Position numbers and translations under genes: made by a program. 64,000 bases of DNA, from contig NMRA01000049.1 in the NCBI GenBank assembly GCA_002633005.1, forward strand, positions 910,011-974,010, given 5' to 3'. Below the pieces are notes generated by a model that was not told the origin of the DNA, did no database searches, and saw only the letters and a program-made list of their open reading frames with translations. Position 1 is the first letter of the stretch. Every line of letters begins with the position of its first letter. This document shows positions 38,334 through 50,500 of the stretch, one piece after another. This stretch comes from Phoronis australis. Taxonomy: Eukaryota; Phoronida; Phoronidae.

Positions 38334-38398
38334 CAAATGTCTTATCTTTATCGTCATATCGTGAAGTTCACGATATGACGATAAAGATAAGACATTTG
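38334..38398. repeat. Perfect 65-nt palindrome (32-bp arms, 1-nt centre)
   Basis: The left arm starts CAAATGTCTTATCTTTATCG (38334-38365), the centre is G at 38366, and the right arm 38367-38398 is its exact inverse. Confidence 0.92.
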
Positions 38399-39183
38399 TT
38401 GATCAAGATTTTTTTTTCCTCTAATTTATTACCAAAACGGGTACTGTTGCTGAAATTTGACCTACCCTCGCGATCATGATGAGTCAGGACTCTATTGACC
38501 TCAGTAGACGAGCGTTGGCTACGGGAGACTGCGACGGTACTTCACAAACATATGATTATGCATTAAATACCATTTGCCATATGCAAATAACAGGTAAAAT
38601 TTGGACAATAAATAATCACTTTTTTATAAAAAGAATCAAAATTGGAATCAAAAACAACCAAGTAACAACGCATTTACGCTCACGATTATGCCAAGGACAA
38701 CATGACTGGCATTCAGGAATTGTTCCTGAACTGACACACAGGAACTCAGGTCACGGAAATAGGCGGGAAAAGTCGATGATTTTCCGCTCTCGGCAGGCGT
38801 ACAACATTGTGCTAAAAAGGCTTTTAGTTTGATAACAGAAAGGATGTGAACATTATGATATGTTAAATATTACTTAATTTGGTATATATTTTTATGTTTT
38901 TAAACTAGAATGCTCTTTGAGATAAGGACTTTAAACCATTTTGTGTCTGTTACGTCGCGTTGTTTTTGAATGCATACCGGTGAGTACAATTTGCATAGCC
39001 ATGTTATGTTATGCTTCACGCACGAGTTGCTTCATTGGCACCTTTTCTTGACAAGAAGATACGTTTCTTTGAGATGTTGGATACATATATGAGCCGTGGT
39101 ATGAAAAGAATACTGTAATGTGGGTTACTTCTGTTTTCATGCGCTCACAGATCGTTACTCCTTGATTACATAGTACCGACTTC

Positions 39184-40240
39184 CTAGAATTGTGAAATAT
39201 TGGTTAAAACTATTAAAAGCCGATGCATCAAAAATCAGTTGTTATGAATGGCAGTATAAAATGACAGAAAATGTTGATAAACTTTGATTATGTTAAAAAA
39301 TTGCTATTTCAGTTTGGTTTTGGAGAAGCACGATACAATCAGGGTGTAGGTTCCGAGACAAGCTTCATATCTCACTTTTTAAACAAAGATGCAAAGATAT
39401 TGATCAGCAAAAATGGCAAGAAATTTTGAACAATTCGAGTAAGCTGGAAACTTACAGAACTTTTAAGTTAAACATATGTTTTGAAAATTATTTAGAGGTA
39501 ATTGACATTGTGAATGTTAGATCTGCTATGACAACATTAAGATGTTGCACATGCACTAATGATCGAAAACGGTAGACGCTTGAAACTTAGCAGACCAGGG
39601 CCCGGTCTCTAATCTTTGTACTCGAAACGAACTCGAAACTATTTTTGGCAATTTCTCTGCTCCTTTTGTGCAAACTTAAGATAATTGGTTATCAGACTGT
39701 GCTCGAATACATTATAGTTTATGCATAGGAGTTTTTAGTTCAAGTTTGCCCTTGAAGACCCTTATATTCGTGCTACAAACTCGAGTAAAAACTCGAAATT
39801 TCGAGTTCAAACTCGAACTTATTGCTTTAATATTGGGTTTACAAACTGTAAACTAAGGGCAATAAATTATCTACGTAAGTTATTGTGTACTCGAGCATAG
39901 AATAATAGACACTTATCTTGAGTTCGCCCAAAAGTAGAGCAGAAAATGCCAAACCTAATTTCGAGTTCCATTTCGAGTAAAACGATTGGAGACCGGGCCC
40001 AGAAAGATTATGCTCTCTTTGTGTGTCGAGTCAGAATATCATTTTGTTACCAAATGTCCATTCTACGATGACCTTAGGAAACGGTATTTGCCTACATGGA
40101 GCTACAACAATCCCAGTGTTACAAAATTCAACAGACTCATGACTACTTTATGCAGGAAAAAGATCTTTTATTGTCAACATGTAAATATGTTCATTTCGCA
40201 TTCAAGAGAAAAGGAGCTCGCATTTTACTGTTAGTGTTTG
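39184..40240 (+). pseudogene. Decayed LINE (non-LTR retrotransposon) ORF2 3' end
   Basis: Conceptual translation across several frames gives the region after the reverse transcriptase of a LINE: RIVKYWLKLLKADASK, then FGFGEARYNQGVG, KLETYRTFK, and after an inserted element a Cys/His-type segment containing CSLC and EYHFVTKCPFYDDLRKRYLP. The spacing of Cys-x2-Cys, EYHF and CPxYxxLR is typical of this C-terminal region. At least three frameshifts (near 39290, 39375 and 39555) and a transposon insertion (39599-39999) show that it is dead. The 5' part, including the catalytic motif, is absent. The clade cannot be set from this fragment. Confidence 0.75.
39599..39999. mobile_element. 401-bp foldback MITE inserted in the LINE remnant
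   Basis: Ends GGCCCGGTCTC and GAGACCGGGCC are exact inverted repeats, and the imperfect inverted similarity continues inward for over 100 bp through runs of ACTCGAAA. CAG is duplicated at 39596-39598 and 40000-40002. Removing the element and one CAG rejoins the LINE reading frame across the site (RP|ERLC). No coding capacity. The superfamily is not assigned. Confidence 0.85.
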
Positions 40241-41316
40241 ACAATAACCTGTATTGCCTGTTTGACACTTACATGTATTGCCTGACAGTATCTTTTTGAA
40301 ATTTAGCACAAGTGTTCCTCAATAGCTGACGACAGATAATTGGCTGCGATTTTCGAAATAACCCGACTGCCGCCTGCTCCCCGGCCTGTAGCAATTTCAG
40401 TTGTTTTGTATACGTTTGCCAGTGTGTAGTTTCGGAGTTTTGACTTTAAATACAGAAACAGGCCCCTGGTGACATACTGTCATCATCCTGTCCGAGCGTC
40501 CAAATGTCTGTTCAACATTTCAAAAAACACGGTCAGATCTAATTTGTTGCCAAGAGTGTAGGACATCACTAGAGTGGTGCACTGGCATCACTTTTTAATC
40601 TGCCTCAGCCATCCCCCGGCGCCCCTTCCAAATTCAGGGGTACGTGGTTTCTTAGTGTTTTGGGAGGTACGGTTTCAGAGTGGATATTCCACTGTGACCA
40701 ATGCAGTACTCCCTATAGCCAGTGGCCATTTTGTTCTCGACAAGGCCGGGCTTTTCTGTACTTTTCATTGGAATGATATCTAGAGAGCCGCTAGGCGGAT
40801 TTCAAGGAGACTTGACGCCGGGGTATATGCACCGACACCCATTCATTTTCGAGCAGATTTGACTATAGTGGCCATCTTGTTGGGTTTAATCAGTATTTTG
40901 TGGGGAACGACTTTAATTGGTGAGAATTTCTAGTTACAGCCCGCTAACCCCAAAGCTTCTGCATTGAAATTTAGACGCGTTTGCACTCTTCCCATTGAAG
41001 CAGTCTGTTGCGTGGAGATCACTAAACTAAAGAAGTGGAAATGTAATCAGCAGTCAAAAATTCAAAGCCTTTTGTCATGTCATTAAAGTTGTAACAAAAC
41101 AGGGTTTAGTATCTTTTTAATTACGTCTCGCCAACTTAACAATTGATCAGCCTTGTGCACATGTAGTTTTTAATGTTTCTCATCGACAGTAGCGGATTTT
41201 ATCATCTTCCAAAAAAAATTCGGTAATATACCTCCTCAGCGAGCTGGGGCTCTAGGCCGTAACGTCTCAGTCTGCTGTTCACGGCCGTGACAGCAAGTTT
41301 CATCATTGGACAAAAG

Positions 41317-41368
41317 ATGGCGATAACAACTTCCGTTCTGATTGTGGTGTCGCTCTTTGAATTCGGCA
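41317..41368 (+). CDS. Possible first coding exon of the MFI orthologue
   Basis: An ATG in good context (AAAGATGGCG) opens 17 codons plus one base before a GTGAGA donor at 41369. The phase (one base left over) exactly fits the acceptor at 44463, which needs one base. The peptide (MAITTSVLIVVSLFEFG) is hydrophobic and has no known counterpart, so the link rests only on phase, Kozak context and lack of a better start. A transcript would decide. Confidence 0.3.
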
Positions 41369-41813
41369 GTGAGAAGTGTTTGAAAAATCACGTTATATCT
41401 GCTCGACAGATGAAAGAATAATTACATTTTGGTAGCTTACAGATACACCAATCCCACCACATTACAGTAATGGGTGAGGTGAACCTGATCCACCGATAAA
41501 TTGGTAAGTTGGGTCCATGGATACCATGTAAACAATCGAGAGCAGTCATTTCAGATTTAGTAAAAGTAAAAACTCGGCGCAAGCCAAGGCAAAGGCAAAG
41601 CACAGCTTACGACTCGTAGATTTAGTCAGCCCACAGGTACTCGGTATATTAGTCTATTTTCAAACGTAGCATGCCAGCTATATGTGTGTGACTCAACGTT
41701 ACAACTATAGCTAGGGATCAATAATGTGGCAAAGCCATTTATAAAAAAGCACTTAGTCATTTACTGACTTAGTCAAGGCATCTCCACCCTTTTGCTGTAG
41801 GATTATACCATTG

Positions 41814-42782
41814 CATAGGCGGTTTTAGGGGGGGNAAAAATAAAACGGCAAGAGGGTAGGGAAATGTTGAGTTTATTAATTAACCCCGGTAATTAAAATT
41901 ATATGGCTGAAACAGGATTTAAATGTGTGCAATTTTAGTGTTTGGGGGGGCTCAGATCCAATTTTAAGAGTCATATACGGAACACGGCACATTCATAACG
42001 GAACTATGTTGGCTAAGTATAGGCTCTCCCGTGATATCTCAGGCGACCGGCTGCGGCGCTGGGCACTACGACTCCGTTTCCGTCGTCTGCTCCACTGTGC
42101 AATGAAGAAAATTACTTCATTTTTTAAAGAAAATGGAATCTGAGTGATGGTGAAAAAACAGAAGCTGCTGGTAAGATGTCAATTTTAATCGAAGCCTTAG
42201 TGAATCACTCAGAAACTCGTAATTCTCTCTTTGTCAAACCTTAACTTAAAAGACAATTTCCAAAGCAATCGCGTCATTATTGCCAACACAAAAAACGGAT
42301 TTGGTCTTTTGGGCAATTGAAGACTATTTTAAATACAACAAATTTGTTTCGAACTGATTGCAAAAATATAAAACATGTAATAAGCATTACAAAAAGGAGG
42401 TTTCACGCGCAAATACTGTGGACCATAAATAAGTAGGTCTCTAACTGAAGTATCAAATTAGGAGTTAAATCATGGTGGTGCAGCGGTAAAGCACACGCGC
42501 TATGTCCTCTAGGTCGTGAGTTCGAGTCTGTGGTACTTGCAGGTTTTCCTGGCTGCACAAATTCGTTTTTGTTTTGCCTTTTTTCTTGAATACTTCGGGA
42601 ATCAAGGAAAATGCTTAATTTTTTGAAGACAAAACAGAAAAATTTCCTGGGCAGGATCGGGGCAAACCCCCCTCCTGACCTCCCCCCATTTGGTACTATG
42701 CGCATCTACAATCGTGCTTTGAGCAAATGTTTACAGACAAAATGTTGCCCCCCCCCCTTGTGATATCCTAGATCTGCCACTG
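41814..42782. mobile_element. hAT-like non-autonomous element, copy A2 (969 bp)
   Basis: Ends CATAGGCGGTTTTAGG and CCTAGATCTGCCACTG are inverted repeats. The exact 5-bp duplication CATTG flanks it (41809-41813 and 42783-42787). Related to A1. It contains a tRNA-like segment at about 42476-42530 and an ambiguous base (N) at 41835. It lies between the possible first exon of the MFI orthologue and its second exon. Confidence 0.8.
42476..42535 (+). other. tRNA-like segment with A- and B-box inside element A2
   Basis: TGGTGCAGCGGTAAAGCA resembles an RNA polymerase III A box and GTGAGTTCGAGTC a B box, about 30 bp apart, as in tRNA-derived SINE heads. A full cloverleaf was not confirmed. A1 has a decayed counterpart at about 1421-1480 (TGGCGGCGCAATAGAAGAGC, then GGTTGGGATAC). 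Confidence 0.45.
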
Positions 42783-42898
42783 CATTGCTAGGGTCACTTT
42801 GAAGGGTGTCAATATCTGGGCCTCATTCAAGCCAGCTCTCAAGCGCCGCTGCATGATTTATAGGCATCGGGATTTTTTTTACATTTTCCAAGATGTCT

Positions 42899-43484
42899 CC
42901 CTTGCAGGTTGACAGTGACCACCATCCTATGTCTATGTGCTCCTATAGGTGCTTCATACGCCGGAAGCTTTTTGGCGAATTGGCTTGCACTGATTAAAAC
43001 ATCAAAGTCAAATTGTTATAAATACCTTTTGCTCACAAAGGGACTCCTTAGGAGGCTGTTGATGTATGTAATTCCTTCCAATTCGAACAAATACTTTTTC
43101 TTCAAGCAGTCCCTTGTTTAGTTCCCAATATCGGTAACTCGCCATTTTTAACACTGCGTGCCAGGGGATATGATGTCATACCACCTGGCACGCGCAGTTT
43201 GAAAAATGGTGAGTTACCGATAAATTCGGAACTGAACGAGGGACTGCTTGAAGAAAAAGTTAAAATGGGAGTAATTGTTCGATTTGGAAGGAATAAAATA
43301 CATCGACGGCCTCCTAAGTGTCCCTCTATGCTCAAAAGGTATTTACAACAATGTAGCATTGATGTTTTGGTGAAGTGCAAGGCATAATTCACCCAAAATC
43401 TTTCGGCGTATGAAGCACCTATAGGAGCTTCACAGTCCTGTGGAGTCAGTAGAAACTGTGGTCACCGTCTACTTTGCAAGATGA
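42899..43484. mobile_element. Foldback MITE family H, copy 1
   Basis: Inverted arms start near CTTGCAGGTTGACAGTGACC and run through GCTCCTATAGGTGCTTCATA (from 42939), meeting their inverse at 43417-43429. The centre is a hairpin around GGTAACTCGCCATTTTTA. Paired short frames on the two strands here are mirror shadows of the arms, not genes. Confidence 0.75.
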
Positions 43485-44462
43485 ACCGTTATTAACTTTG
43501 AAACATGAATGTATGATTAACATTTATATAAACTCATAATTACTCAGATCTTGATTTTTTCAGTGCAGTGGGCTCATGAGAATACTTCTTAATGTGAGGT
43601 TGGAGACACAATGATACGTGCACACACAAGCTCCAGTGACCCTCTCCAGATAAGAGGACAGCAGAGCCAATTGTTGACAGACATTGCTCCTCTTGAGCAA
43701 ATAGGTATACCAAGTTACTCTTTTTTCTGTGGGGTTCATGTTTTCCATGAGATCTTGTAATTACAACCCAAAAAATGCTAAAGGGCAAAGCCTTATCTAG
43801 TTTTGTTGTATAGATTTCTTAAGTTTTCAAGTGTGTTATTTTTGTACTGCAGTAAGATATCTCACTAATTTTGGACAAATATAATGTTAAAATGGATTTT
43901 TTGTTCATTTTTCAAAAGGCTTCATAACATAATTCTCAAAACTTTGTAAGAGCTTGCCTTACTACAGTACAGAACTTAAAAACTAGGAAATATTTGTCAT
44001 GAAAAGGATGAAGAGAAATAAAATTCCATTTATTGTGTTGTAGATTGGCAAGATTTTAGGTAATAGTCAGTTATAACGTGCTTGCATTTTGTGAACCAGT
44101 TTTCTCCACTGAATAACAGGCATCAAACTGGTTCTCAAAATATGGGCACATTATATCCGATTTTACTATCGTTTTCAAGTCAATTGACAAGATCCAAGAT
44201 ACAGAGTTTAGACCTGTTGAAAATTATGGATTGTCATTAAAAGCTGGTTTGTGACCTCCTGTAAGGCTTTCTCTTTGAACATTAAGGATTTTGAATACAA
44301 TTGTTCTAACATTCGCTTTTATAAGTAGCTAAGCCTTTATAGGACTAATATTATTTCTCTCAGTTGGGTTTCTTGTAGGGTCCCTGTATATTTATGAATG
44401 CCTTGTTACTGTATAGGTCTACGCTGCCCACTTGTTAAACATTACCTGATGTTTTCTTTCAG

Positions 44463-44512
44463 TTGCCAGTAAATCCAGGGAACTTGCAGGTGGTTCGGTC
44501 TTTGCCAGAAAG
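44463..44512 (+). CDS. MFI: MFI orthologue, exon a (first exon seen with good splice sites)
   Basis: Preceded by a pyrimidine-rich acceptor (TTTTCTTTCAG) and followed by GTATAG. Reads ASKSRELAGGSVFARK after a split codon. No stop, but no recognised domain; included because it joins in phase to the IQ exon. Confidence 0.65.
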
Positions 44513-47500
44513 GTATAGTAATCTGACTTTCCAAGTTGCCTTCAAAGTCAATCTAAGCAGTTCTGGAAGCATTTTGTTTTGGTGAATTTTCTTCTAATGT
44601 TGTCAATGTCAGTTTAATCATCGGTATAAAAAAACTATGTCTGCCTGCACACATGAAAACGAATTCACATAGAAATTGAAAACTGTAGAAGAAATGGTAT
44701 TCCCTGAAGTGAGAGGATTTGTAGCATTTGTAATACAGGAGAGATTGGGACAAAAACACATTTCATGTTATGACATTGTCCAGTACTAGCAGGTTTAAGG
44801 AATAGGGTCGTACCATGTATTGCAACGATATCAGGTCTCTTTTGAACTTGAGTGCAGTAAACCTCCCATTCCATAAAACCACATGTTTCAAAATACTAGT
44901 TTGCTAATTTCTTGTTCATTTGCCTCTCATGTTACCTCTTTCAGCGACACATCACTGATAATCCAAAGTCAAAAGAAGCTCGTCTTAGTGCTGTTATTGA
45001 AATCCAAAGATGTTGGCGAGGTTACAGCTGGAGGTCTGTATCATTCATCAGTCGTTCATCAGTACTTACCCTTGGGGGCTTTGTACTCACTCATTTCACC
45101 TCGTTTGGGCATTGCAAAAAAAAACTTTTGAAATTTGTATGTCACACCACAGTTCTCAGGGAAGAATTGCTCAGCTCACCTTTATAAATTTTATTTTACA
45201 TTATGAGCCTAGACTTTATATCTGAATTAAGCCATTTTGCTAGTGTATGGGAGTAAAGATCCCAAACATACTTGCCTTTCACGCACGTCATTTTGCATCT
45301 TGGGCGGTCTCTTTTTGCAAGGAACTTGCACTGTGGTGACGCAGCCCTGATGAGCACAACATAACTTGGCGAACAAAACAATACACTGACTAACAGCACA
45401 AATGTTACTACTTGGTAGTCATCAGTTGTAAAGAACTTATTCATTGTCACTTTGTCAAGGAGAAACTATCAGTGTACGCGTTTTTTCTTAGACCTTGCAA
45501 ACAAGTAACAATCTTGCAGCATGTGATGTAATTTACATGGCGAAGAATGATGTTAGTGGTGTGTTTTGCAGGAAAAAGAATTCCGTGATTTTAGCACCTG
45601 AACCATGGCCTGACAAACCTTCAGTTAAGGTATGATACTTAATATAAGGGTGTAGTGATTGTTTGGTGCGTTTTCCGTAGTGCGTAGGTAGTTGTGCGTA
45701 ACAATGGCAGGAATACTTTTAAACATCCCGTTTTGTGTAACAAGAATTAATTGCATTACTTCATTTTTATGCGCTCACATATGTGGGTGCATGTTGCGGT
45801 CATTGCCGTCTTGGTGTCTGGCTTCTCCTGCTGTACATCCTGAACCTGTCATAGGATCTTCACCGATTTGGTTGATTTGTTCTATGTATGATTTTCAGAT
45901 CACTTTGACTACTGCAGACTATGCCTTCTAGTGGTAATCTTAGTTTTATTCGTTTACCTCTGTCTTGTCGGAGTTCTTTGATGGAATTGGCAAACAGGTT
46001 TTTATTAAAGAGGTGATGACACCTTTCAATTTTCGAACGGTCTTGAGGATTCTGCGCCACATAGTGGCCATCATGTAAATTTTTGAATCCATTTTTGGCA
46101 TCTGCTGCTTTATCTGTCAAACCACTTAAAGATCATTTAAAAATTTCCTGATCAGAAGACCATCCCGGGCGTTGGTTTTTGGACGGGTCTGACAACTATG
46201 GCAGCCCCTGGTGGTGATTTTGTCTTTTTTGCATCTTCAGCTGTATCTTTTTACTTCTTTGAAGGATCTTTGTGACATTTTGTAAGTGTTATCCTATAAA
46301 TGTAACTATGGCTACCCACGACTTTTGAACGGTTTTGAGTACTGCTGTACCCCCTAGTGGCAGTTAAAGCTGTTACGTTAAACTCTGCATCATCAGAGTG
46401 CTTTGACGGTTTTTAATGAAATTTGACAAACAAGTGTTTGTTATGATGGTGATGGCAGCATTCTATTTTAGTATGCATTTGACGTATTCTGTGCCATCCA
46501 ATGGCCATTTTTATTATTTTTAATTGATCTAGCTCTGTATTTGCCAAATTGCTTGGAGGTTCATTATGCAAATTGAGAGATGTATTCCTAATGACAAGAG
46601 CAGGAATAGTGTGGATTTTCAGATGAGTCCAATAACTCTGGTACATCTGCGGCTGTATCTCCTAAATCCCCGTGCAATATCTTTATTGGAAGTTAGGCAG
46701 GTGTATTCCTATTATAGATAACTTAATAAAAGATGGACTGGTTGGACTATCATTTTGCCTCCTAATGGCAAATGTTTTCATGTTCTCTGTAATCCGTGAC
46801 TGATTTTCATAAAATTAAGCAAATAACTTTCTATTAGGGAGAGGACGTCGCCTTTTCATTTTGGGCCGCAATTGGCGTGTTTCACACCATCTTATGGTCA
46901 TTTTTACAAAAACATCCCTAAGAGTACACCGTTTGCATTGTAGATGTGGTTGCACTTCAGCGCTCCAGATTGCTGTTGCTTATGAATGCTCCTATACATC
47001 ACTGTGTTAAGAAATTTCATTTTGTTTTCTCAGAAGTTGCATATGAAACATTTTGATATGGTCATGTCTGTAATTGTTGCAGGCTATGGTAATATGATAC
47101 TAACTGATTCCTTTAAATTTAAAAAAATACTTTCTTTGGTTTCCAGTCACTAGGTAGACTCCACTTGGAGCGACAATTTTTTGATTACTTATTGGAGCAA
47201 AAAGATCTTCATACACCTGATGATGAAGTGATGAACTTGCGAGAGTTCTCGTCTGCCCTCGTTGCTGGCTACATGCAGCCCCTATCAAGAGTGAATGTAC
47301 AAAAGTCAAGGAAGTCATCAGTACTTAACAAACGGAACGCTGCAGTTGTCATTCAGAGAGCCTGGAGAAAGCATATTGTGAGTAAGGTGGCGGCACCACT
47401 TGATGTTCAGGATCACGTGTTTAGAGCTGACCAATATTTCTGAGATATATTCTGGCAGACTTAAGCCCTTTATGTTACTCCCATGATCCACATCCATTTT

Positions 47501-50500
47501 TAACTGACGTCATCAACAGAAAAGTGATTGTCTGCAATCAGCTCTCTGTCCATCGAGAATTGGATACAGGAACCTTTGCAATCATAGTCAAATACTCTGC
47601 TGATGAGCTGAATCACAATATTTCAAGTATGTATTTTTATGGTAAGGTCAGGTGCCTTGCACATGACTTGCCAGTTGATGATCACGGGTCGTACAGAGTT
47701 GTTCGAGGCGGGCTCGATGCGGGTGGTAGGTTGCTGATTAGCTGTAAACGCAAACTGTAACAGTCATAGTTTGTTTATTTGCTGTTGAAACAAATTATGT
47801 TATGTTCCGGGTTAGAGTAACTGTTTCACATTGCTTTGGAAGTGAATTGAACTCTTTTCAAAACCATGCAAAGCAAGTTAAGGTATCTTCCTCAAAATAA
47901 ATACCAATTGTCCTCACTATTTACATTACATGACAAAAGTAATCAACCAAACTTATGCTTCCCCATCGTGGTGACTAAGCCGACTTTTCAAACAACAAAA
48001 ATTATTGGTAATGACCCTTGTGGCAGCAGAATTCTATTTAAAGAATGGCTTCGTGTCCTTGGTTACTTTCTTCCCAATTCCTCTCATTTTTGCTTACGAG
48101 AGACGTATATTTCGTCGATGAATACGGTAACTACTTCTGCATATAGACATCAAGATGGGGAATCGTAGATCAGTTTGTCTGAAAACTTTTGGAGTGGATA
48201 ATTGAAAAAAGAATGGCATCCATGTTAGTTCTGTGGAATTAATGCCTCCTAACCTTTCATAGCTAAAGACTGCTTAGTGTACTGTCTTTACTTTGTTTCT
48301 AGGACACGCAGGTGTTTAAATACTACAAGGAACTGATTAACTTTAAAAGTCGTGGGGATCCTTCGTTAATGCTGAGGTGCATCAATCCTGCCGAGGCCAA
48401 GATGTTGGACGCTGCCTCAGGGATCCACCTCCGGTTCAGACTAGCAGGTGTAAGTTTATATTAGCATGGATTGTTAAAGGCAGATGTAAGTGGATCAGGA
48501 GATTGAGCATCCTCTTGTTGTCCATGGCCAAAAACTGTGGCACTGTGTTTTTAGTATTATCGCAAATGTCTGTTCTTCGGATTTTGTACTTGCACTCCTT
48601 CATGATATCCTGGGATGAATTTGTTTTATCAGAGCTTGAACTGCGAGATTGTCTTGTGTCATTGCTTTGAGTAACTCATTCTACTTACATGTAATCATCT
48701 AGTATTCTTGGTTTCCATTGTTTAAAATGGCATGTGCCCAGAGTAGAACCTGGGGCCTGTTTCACTGAAATACCATAAATGTACGCTGTCTTACACAGTC
48801 TCAATGGAGACATGTGATCAATCATAAATTTTGTTGTAAGGCACATTTACACTCTTTATAAATAACATTGAAAAAGTTACAACACTTTTAATTAGTGAAA
48901 CAGTGACAATCTCTATGCCTAACTAAAGTGGTTCATTACATAACTTGGTGTGTGCTGTGGACCTAGGAACTACTGTTGATTAGTAAGCTTGTAGCCCATT
49001 TCGCACATGCCATAGTGCCTTCAAAGTATGATTTATTCTGTAAATTGTTGTTCCCTTTCAGGACAAGTTTCCCCCAAATATCTACTACAAAATATTCACC
49101 CATCGACCTGTTCAAGATTTGTGTGCCAACAGTCCAAAAGACTACACAATGTTTGGAGTCAAAAGGAAAATGGCTAAAGATGTACACAACAAAACAAAGC
49201 GAGTACCTGTTGACAGTACGTCATGGTAGATTGTTTGGAATTGCTTTTCTGCAAATCAGTCACTGCGGAAGCAATCTTGTTTCTGGGTGGTGTTTACTTT
49301 TTCCAGTGAATTTTTTATTGGAAATTGAACTGCTTTACAGTGTTCTTCAATGATCACAAGATGTCAGTTGCCTAACACCGTGGGTGTTGACTCACTGATT
49401 GCTTATCCTTGCTATAATTCCTTCTTTTAATCTTGATTCATTAAGCACTGCTGCACATTTCACAACTGGCAGCTATAAATGTTTCCTTTGCGTTGGAATA
49501 ACGATAGCCTCTTACAACAGTGGCTTGACTTTGATGACGCACTTCTTTTGTTTTGGCCTTGGGGAACAAAGATGGTTGGCAGCGATAACTGCTGCCTGTT
49601 CGCAGCAATTTTCTCAACCATTTTAGACAGTGCACTCTATAAGAACTAAATCTTTTTCACTTCTTGAAAAGAGAAATACCGCACATTACGTGTCCCAACC
49701 TGTGTTGTGCAACCTGCCTGAGCAACAAATTGGCTGGCTGTACACCATAATGGCAACGAATTCCTAATTTCTGATTACTTTTAAGACTACCTTAAATGAA
49801 AGTGCATGCTAATTTGGCTCTTAAACCATCACCCTTATCAATTCGCAGAGTTCATAATAAATGGTTAGGCTTTAGTGACCCACTTGCAGTCGCTGCAGGA
49901 AGTCAGATAGCTGCGTGTGGGGATTGCAACTTCACTCATTTAGACTCTATTTGGCCTAAGTGATCAACAAGTTGAATTATTTTACTCAGAAACAATGTAC
50001 AGAATACTAATTAAACCATCGCTGCGTTGGCTAAAAACTATTTCTGGTCTCCTCGTTAGTTGGCTCCAACTGCCACATTGAGCCGATCTGGGTTGTCTGA
50101 ATAGCTGATCCATTTTAAGCAGTTTAGAAGCAGAGTGGATGTACTATTGTTTTGCCCCTTCAGCTATTGGCCATTTTAATTGCCTTTGTAGTTTTTTTCC
50201 ATCCATATTCCTGCCAAAAGTAGAGTTCAAATACACTGTACAGATGGTGTTTGAATATTTGATTGATTTTAGTCAAGTTCCTTGTGTAGCTTAATGATCC
50301 TTGAGGCCACTGAAGAATACAGAAACAACAAGAATTAACAAATTAAAATTTGTTCACAGAAGGCTAGTGTTGAGTACTCCATTGTTGGTCGTGGATGTCA
50401 TGAGCTGCTGACCACCTTTTCCTATCATTATCGTACTTTGGGAGATTCCTGTTCTAATTAGTCTATTATTGACTCAGTATGCAGCTTTGATTGAGCTATG

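Noticed and set aside
38476-38832. 118-codon frame beginning MMSQDSIDLSRRALATGD
   Set aside because: The first 20 residues look protein-like, but the rest does not and no family is recognised; it starts right after the 65-nt palindrome.
48976-49353. 125-codon frame overlapping MFI exon f
   Set aside because: Out of frame with the exon, whose own frame matches the family; a shadow.
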